Shown here piece by piece: positions 60,549 to 64,000 of a DNA stretch of 64,000 bases. The DNA is taken from the NCBI RefSeq assembly GCF_031143425.1, contig NC_090444.1, positions 1,352,164,323 through 1,352,228,322 on the forward strand, written 5' to 3'. The translations under genes and the position numbers were made by a program. A model generated the notes under the pieces. It ran no database searches and was not told the DNA's origin. It saw only the letters and a list, made by a program, of their open reading frames with translations. Each line of letters begins with the position of its first letter. Positions within the stretch are counted from its first letter, which is position 1. The stretch is from Pleurodeles waltl (lineage: Eukaryota; Chordata; Amphibia; Caudata; Salamandridae).

Positions 60549-60880
60549 TCTGGAGGGGGACTGGTGCCTAGAGTGCTTCATCCTGTGAAAGACAGATGGA
60601 GTGGATGCATGTCTCCACTGATTCTGGAGGGGGACTGGTGCCCAGAGTGCTTCATCCTGTGAAGGACAGACGGAGTGGATGCATGTCTCCACTGCTTCTG
60701 GAGGGGGACTGGTGCCCAGAGTGCTTCATCCTGTGAAGGACAGACGGAGTGGATGCATATCTCCACTGGTTCTGGAGGGGGACCGGTGCCCAGAGTGCTT
60801 CATCCTGTGAAGGACAGATGGAGTGGATGCATGTCTCCACTGGTTCTGGAGGGGGACTGGTGCCCAGAGTGCATCACTCA
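60549..60880. repeat. 74-bp minisatellite, 4.5 units
   Basis: TCTGGAGGGGGAC(T/C)GGTGCC begins at 60,549, 60,623, 60,697, 60,771 and 60,845, exact period 74. Each unit has GTGGATGCATGTCTCCAC, a small inversion. It starts directly after the 64-bp array. Confidence 0.97.
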
Positions 60881-60939
60881 CCGTGTGACGGTCCCAGTTG
60901 CGTCACTGCCCCTGCCGCCCATGGGGTAGCGGTGCTTGC

Positions 60940-61255
60940 GTTGGCGGTCTTTGCCCTGTTCAGCGGTGCTTGACCTTTTCAGCGGTGCTTGAGTTTGCAG
61001 TTTCTGACCTGTTCAGCGGTGCTTGCCCTGTTCAGCGGTGCTTGCCATGGCGGTGCTTGCCATGTTCAGCGGTGCTTGCCATGGCGGTCTTTGCCCTGTT
61101 CAGCGGTGCTTGAGTTTGCAGTTTCTGACCTGTTCAGCGGTGCTTGCCCTGTTCAGCGATGCTTGCCATGGCAGTCTTTGCCCTGTTCAGCGGTGCTTGA
61201 GTTTGCAGTTTCTGACCTGTTCAGCGGTGCTTGCCCTGTTCAGCGGAGCTTGCCA
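60940..61255. repeat. Irregular minisatellite of GTTCAGCGGTGCTTG
   Basis: The 15-base core GTTCAGCGGTGCTTG (and variants) recurs about a dozen times, joined alternately by CCATGGCGGT, CCCT or AGTTTGCAGTTTCTGACCT. A longer block of about 120 bases (from GTCTTTGCCCTGTTCAGCGG to TTTCTGACCT) also repeats. Confidence 0.9.
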
Positions 61256-63897
61256 TGGCGGTCCTTCATTGCCCAGCTGGGCTGGGGCTGGCGGTCCTTC
61301 ATTGGGCAGCTGGGCTGTGGCTGGCGGTGGCCTCCTGGGCACTTACTCTGGCGGTGGCCTCCTGGCCAGTGACGATCGGGCTGCCCTCCTGGGCACTTAC
61401 TCTGGCGGTGGCCTCCTGGCCCGTGACGATCGGGCTGCCCTCCTGGGCACTGACTCTGGCGGTGGCCTCCTGGGCACTTACTCTGGCGGTGGCCTCCTGG
61501 CCAGTGACGATCGGGCTGCCCTCCTGGGCACAGACTCTGGCGGTGGCCTTCTGGCCAGTGACGATCGGGCTGCCCTCCTGGGCACTGACTCTGGCGGTGG
61601 CCTTCCTGGGCACTTACTCTGGCGGTGGCCTCCTGGCCAGTGACGACCGGGCAGCCCTCCTGGGCACAGACTCTGGCGGTGGCCTCCTGGCCAGTGACAA
61701 TCGGGCTGCCCTCCTGGGCACTGACTCTGGAAGTGGCCTCCTGGCCAGTGATGATTGGGCTGGCGGTGGCCTCCTGGGCAGCGGGGACGATGGCGGTCTT
61801 CTCCGCCGTGCTGCTCCTCCCAGACTTTTGAGATTTCTTCTGCCCCTTCCCCACCTTGGGAGGAGTCACAGCTGAGTCGACACTCTCCCCGGGACCCTTG
61901 TGAGCAGCTTTGCTGGCTGGAGCTTCACCCTCTCCCGCCGGGCACTGTCCAACTTCTGGTGCTTCACGGGGGGACTGGCTGTGCTGTGGCTCCGTTTCAC
62001 ACTGGCTGTCCTGGTGGGCGGTGCACTCCACATACCTGTAACAACAGGCACCACTGGTCCCGGAGATTTTTTGGCTGAGGTGCTAGTGCGGGACCTATGA
62101 TTTGGAGGGGGGGTCGGAAACAGGTCAAGCTTGGTCAGGAAAAGTTTCTTAGGAACACTCGGACGGGTAGCTGGAGGGGGTTTGGGAGTGGAGGAAGATG
62201 TAGTGGTTGTAGGAGGTGTACGTTTGGTGACTTTGGATGAAGGTGCATGCGCTGGAGGCTGTCGTGAGGTGTATGGCTGTTGGGTGGGTGTGTGCCTGTG
62301 TTTGTGTATCTTGGGAGGGGGCATAACAGACACACTGGAAGAGGACACAGGGGACATGTAAATGGGAGTGGGGGTGGTGAGTGCACGTGATTGTGGTGTG
62401 GTGGTGGGTGTGCTGGTGCGGGACGTAGTGGCTGTAGTGGTAGTGCATGCAGGTGAGAGTGTAGACGACACTGGGAGGGAGGAGGGAGACGACGAGGAGG
62501 GGGACACAGTGGAGGCAGTGGATGTTGGTGTGTCTGTATGTGTGTGATGCTTGCGTGAGTGCCTGTGGGATGTGTGGTGCTTATGTTTGCCTGAGCTTCC
62601 CTTGTGTGTTGACGTGTCTGCATGCTGGTCTGATGGTGTGCTTTGGATAGGCTGGGGTACAGGGGATTGGGTCTGGGTGGAGGAATTTGGAGGGGGCAGG
62701 CTAGAGACAGGGACAATGGCTGCCATCAGTGCTGAGGCCAGAGTTTGCAGGGTTCGATGAAGGGCAGCCTGACCAGAATGAATGCCCTCCAGGAATGCAT
62801 TTGTGTGTTGCAATTCCCTTTCTACACCCTGGATGGCATTCAAAATGGTAGACAGCCCAACAGTGAGAGGTCAATGGCCTCCTCACTGAGGGCAGCAGAG
62901 GTGACAGGGGCAGGGGCTGAGGTGCCTGGGGCGAAGGTGATGCCCACCCTCCTGGGTGAGCGGGCACGGGGCAAAGGCTGAGGGGCTGCTGGGAGGGCGG
63001 TGCTGGTAGGGGTGGTGGCGGCTGTACCTGTAGAAGTGGGGGGCACAGATTTTGCCACCACCACAAGGGAGCTCCCATCGGAGGACGAGTCTGTGTCGCT
63101 GGTTGCAGATCCTGTGACCGCCGTGAAGCTCCCCTCGCCCTCCGTCCCACTGGTGTATTCCGAGTCCGTGGTGTGGCCCTCCATGGGCATGTGGGATGCA
63201 GCTCCCTCGTGCTCCGGTGCCACTGTACCTCCGCCTGATGATGCTGATGCACACAAGAACAGGGAGACCACAAAAAGGGGGGGGACGACAGAAGAAAGAC
63301 AGGTTGAGTGCATGGCTTACCGCTACCGTTGGCGGACAATACAGAAACAGAAGCCCCCTGCACTACGCCGCGCTGTTGGGCTCTACAGATGCAATTCCTG
63401 GGATATATCCTACATGGCTATGGTCGACATATGCACACATAGATGACACAGGGGCAGGCATACCTGTACTTGGCACTCTACAGAGTTGGGGTGGGGTGCC
63501 ACATGGCATGCATTACGGAGGGGCCTAGCCTACGGAACTCGCCCTGGCCTAGGGAAACCCACAGCCCTCCTCCCCCACCCAGACACCTTCACTGCACGCA
63601 AAGTCCGCTGAATGATGTTGTACTCACCCCCTTGTGTCTGCTGTGATGCCCTCAAGTGCCCATCCAACTCAGGGTAGGCCACCGCCGGATCTGGAACATC
63701 AGGGGGGTCATGGTTCGACGGGCACCCCTCCCACGTTGGGAGGCCATCCCCAGCTGAGCCTCCGCCGTCTTCTTGCTCCAGCGGCGAATGTCCTCCCATC
63801 TTTTCTGGCAGTGGGTGCTCCGTCTGTGGTGGACCCCCAGGGTCCGGACGTCCTTGGCGATGGCACGCCAAATATCCTTCTCCTGGTGGGCGCTGAC
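61240..63897 (-). pseudogene. Harbinger-associated Myb/SANT-like protein of element 2 (multi-exon, frameshifted)
   Basis: The DNA-binding partner of the transposase. The Myb-like exon is 63,897-63,629. The acceptor is ATGTAG/GT. It encodes DIWRAIAKDVRTLGVHHR and CQKRWEDIRRWSKKTAEAQL, then RTMTPLM, and ends at a GGGTGAGTAC donor. A frame change after RTMTPLM separates it from VAYPELDGHLRASQQTQGG. The next exon starts around 63,243 (SSGGGTVAPEHEGAASHM) and runs to EEAIDLS near 62,866. There a one-base shift leads to the helical block NAIQGVERELQHTNAFLE. Basic Thr/Ser/Pro-rich tracts, PKVGKGQKKSQKS and the GQEATARVSA repeats follow. At least three frame breaks, against an intact relative at 20,019-21,481. 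An upstream exon may lie past 63,960. Confidence 0.7.
61325..61765. repeat. 54/27-bp repeat encoding a peptide repeat in the Myb-like gene
   Basis: CTGGCGGTGGCCTCCTGG alternates with CAGTGACGATCGGGCTGCCC and GGGCACTTACT. On the minus strand it reads QEGSPIVTGQEATARVSA repeatedly, with occasional 9-residue half units. The steps are mostly multiples of 27, so this one keeps frame, unlike the three arrays to its left. It would form the C-terminal tail of the Myb-like protein. Confidence 0.85.
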
Positions 63898-64000
63898 CTA
63901 CATGAAATGTACAGGGGAAGAAGAGAAGTCATTACCAACTGCACCGTTGAAGTGAGTGGCCCACATCCCTAGCCTTGCCATGTAGCACATGCATTCACAG
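63898..64000 (-). other. Intron or upstream part of Myb-like gene
   Basis: Sequence upstream of the Myb exon acceptor, with a pyrimidine-rich TTCTCTTCTTCCCCTG tract (minus strand) before ATGTAG, as expected for the end of an intron. The first exon would be right of the window. Confidence 0.4.

Larger units (their letters stand above)
59148..64000. mobile_element. PIF/Harbinger element 2, left part, running off the right edge
   Basis: The left terminus GGGGGTCATTACAACCCTGG starts at 59,148 inside the gypsy integrase. Subterminal DNA to 59,400 is full of GGCGG/CCGCC motifs, several paired into inversions (AAGACCGCC...GGCGGT-type). A short transposase first exon (plus) and a Myb-like gene (minus) face each other. 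The space between them, where the rest of the transposase should be, holds four minisatellites. The three bases before the terminus are GAT rather than the expected TTA/TAA, so the duplication is not confirmed. The other end lies beyond 64,000. Confidence 0.75.

Noticed and set aside
59880..60662. A 260-codon frame as a gene
   Set aside because: It runs over the 64- and 74-bp minisatellites; the peptide repeats are a by-product and three overlapping frames are equally open.
61023..61875. Frames of 206-214 codons on the plus strand as genes
   Set aside because: They lie over tandem repeats, antisense to the Myb-like gene, with no domain.
1..64000. Prokaryotic-type operons or defence systems
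   Set aside because: Composition, introns with GT-AG sites, retroelements and microsatellites are all vertebrate; no bacterial genes are present.

Overview
This window looks like nuclear DNA of a very large vertebrate genome, most likely a urodele amphibian. The mix of DIRS-like, Ty3/gypsy (sushi-type), retroviral, L2-like and L1/Tx1-like remains with several PIF/Harbinger elements and TTAA-flanked piggyBac-type repeats is what I know from salamanders, with Pleurodeles waltl (noted for many Harbinger elements) as first guess. The species is inference from composition. I found no host protein-coding gene, tRNA, rRNA or CRISPR array. Essentially everything recognisable is mobile or tandemly repeated DNA, much of it nested.

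Layout. 1-2.9 kb: broken DIRS-like retrotransposon (minus strand, running off the left edge). 6.05-7.26 kb: a 630-bp sequence duplicated in tandem, each copy with a TATA-like box. 9,963-12,205: a non-coding TG...CA element with a perfect 5-bp target duplication (ATTAG). 15,096-22,930: a TTAA-flanked composite with piggyBac-like ends, holding an L2-like LINE (15,781-17,086), a roughly 365-bp tandem array, a possible transposase N-terminal exon, a Harbinger element with an apparently intact two-exon Myb-like gene (19.6-21.87 kb), a GC-rich array and a run of hairpins. 26.9-27.75 kb: tandem repeat with an exact 346-bp period and an octamer in every unit. 30-38 kb: a decayed foamy-like retroelement with an unusual gag-pol-gag order, split by a second TG...CA element. 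38-39.2 kb: L1/Tx1-like LINE remnant. 39.5-40.9 kb: eroded gypsy-like pol. 41,542-41,731: 190-bp foldback MITE with TAA duplications. 43-49.3 kb: a gamma/epsilon-type endogenous retrovirus on the minus strand, its env cut by a 606-bp GC-rich MITE made almost wholly of consecutive hairpins. 49,305-50,896: third TG...CA element (duplication ATCGG). 51,170-54,924: second TTAA-flanked piggyBac-type element, related to the left part of the first. 55.8-59.15 kb: sushi-like Ty3/gypsy gag-pol, cut in integrase at 59,148 by a second Harbinger element that continues beyond the right edge.

How parts relate. The 190-bp MITE, the 606-bp hairpin MITE and the 59,148 Harbinger element share a terminal sequence of the form GGKGGTCATTACRACCCTGG (diverged in the 190-bp one), so they look like one TIR family cross-mobilised by Harbinger transposase. 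Both Harbinger elements place transposase (plus) and Myb-like gene (minus) facing each other. The two TTAA-flanked elements share internal arrays with matching unit-length series (381/356 versus 383/361/365). The most unusual theme is serial-hairpin DNA inside transposable elements, seen at three places.
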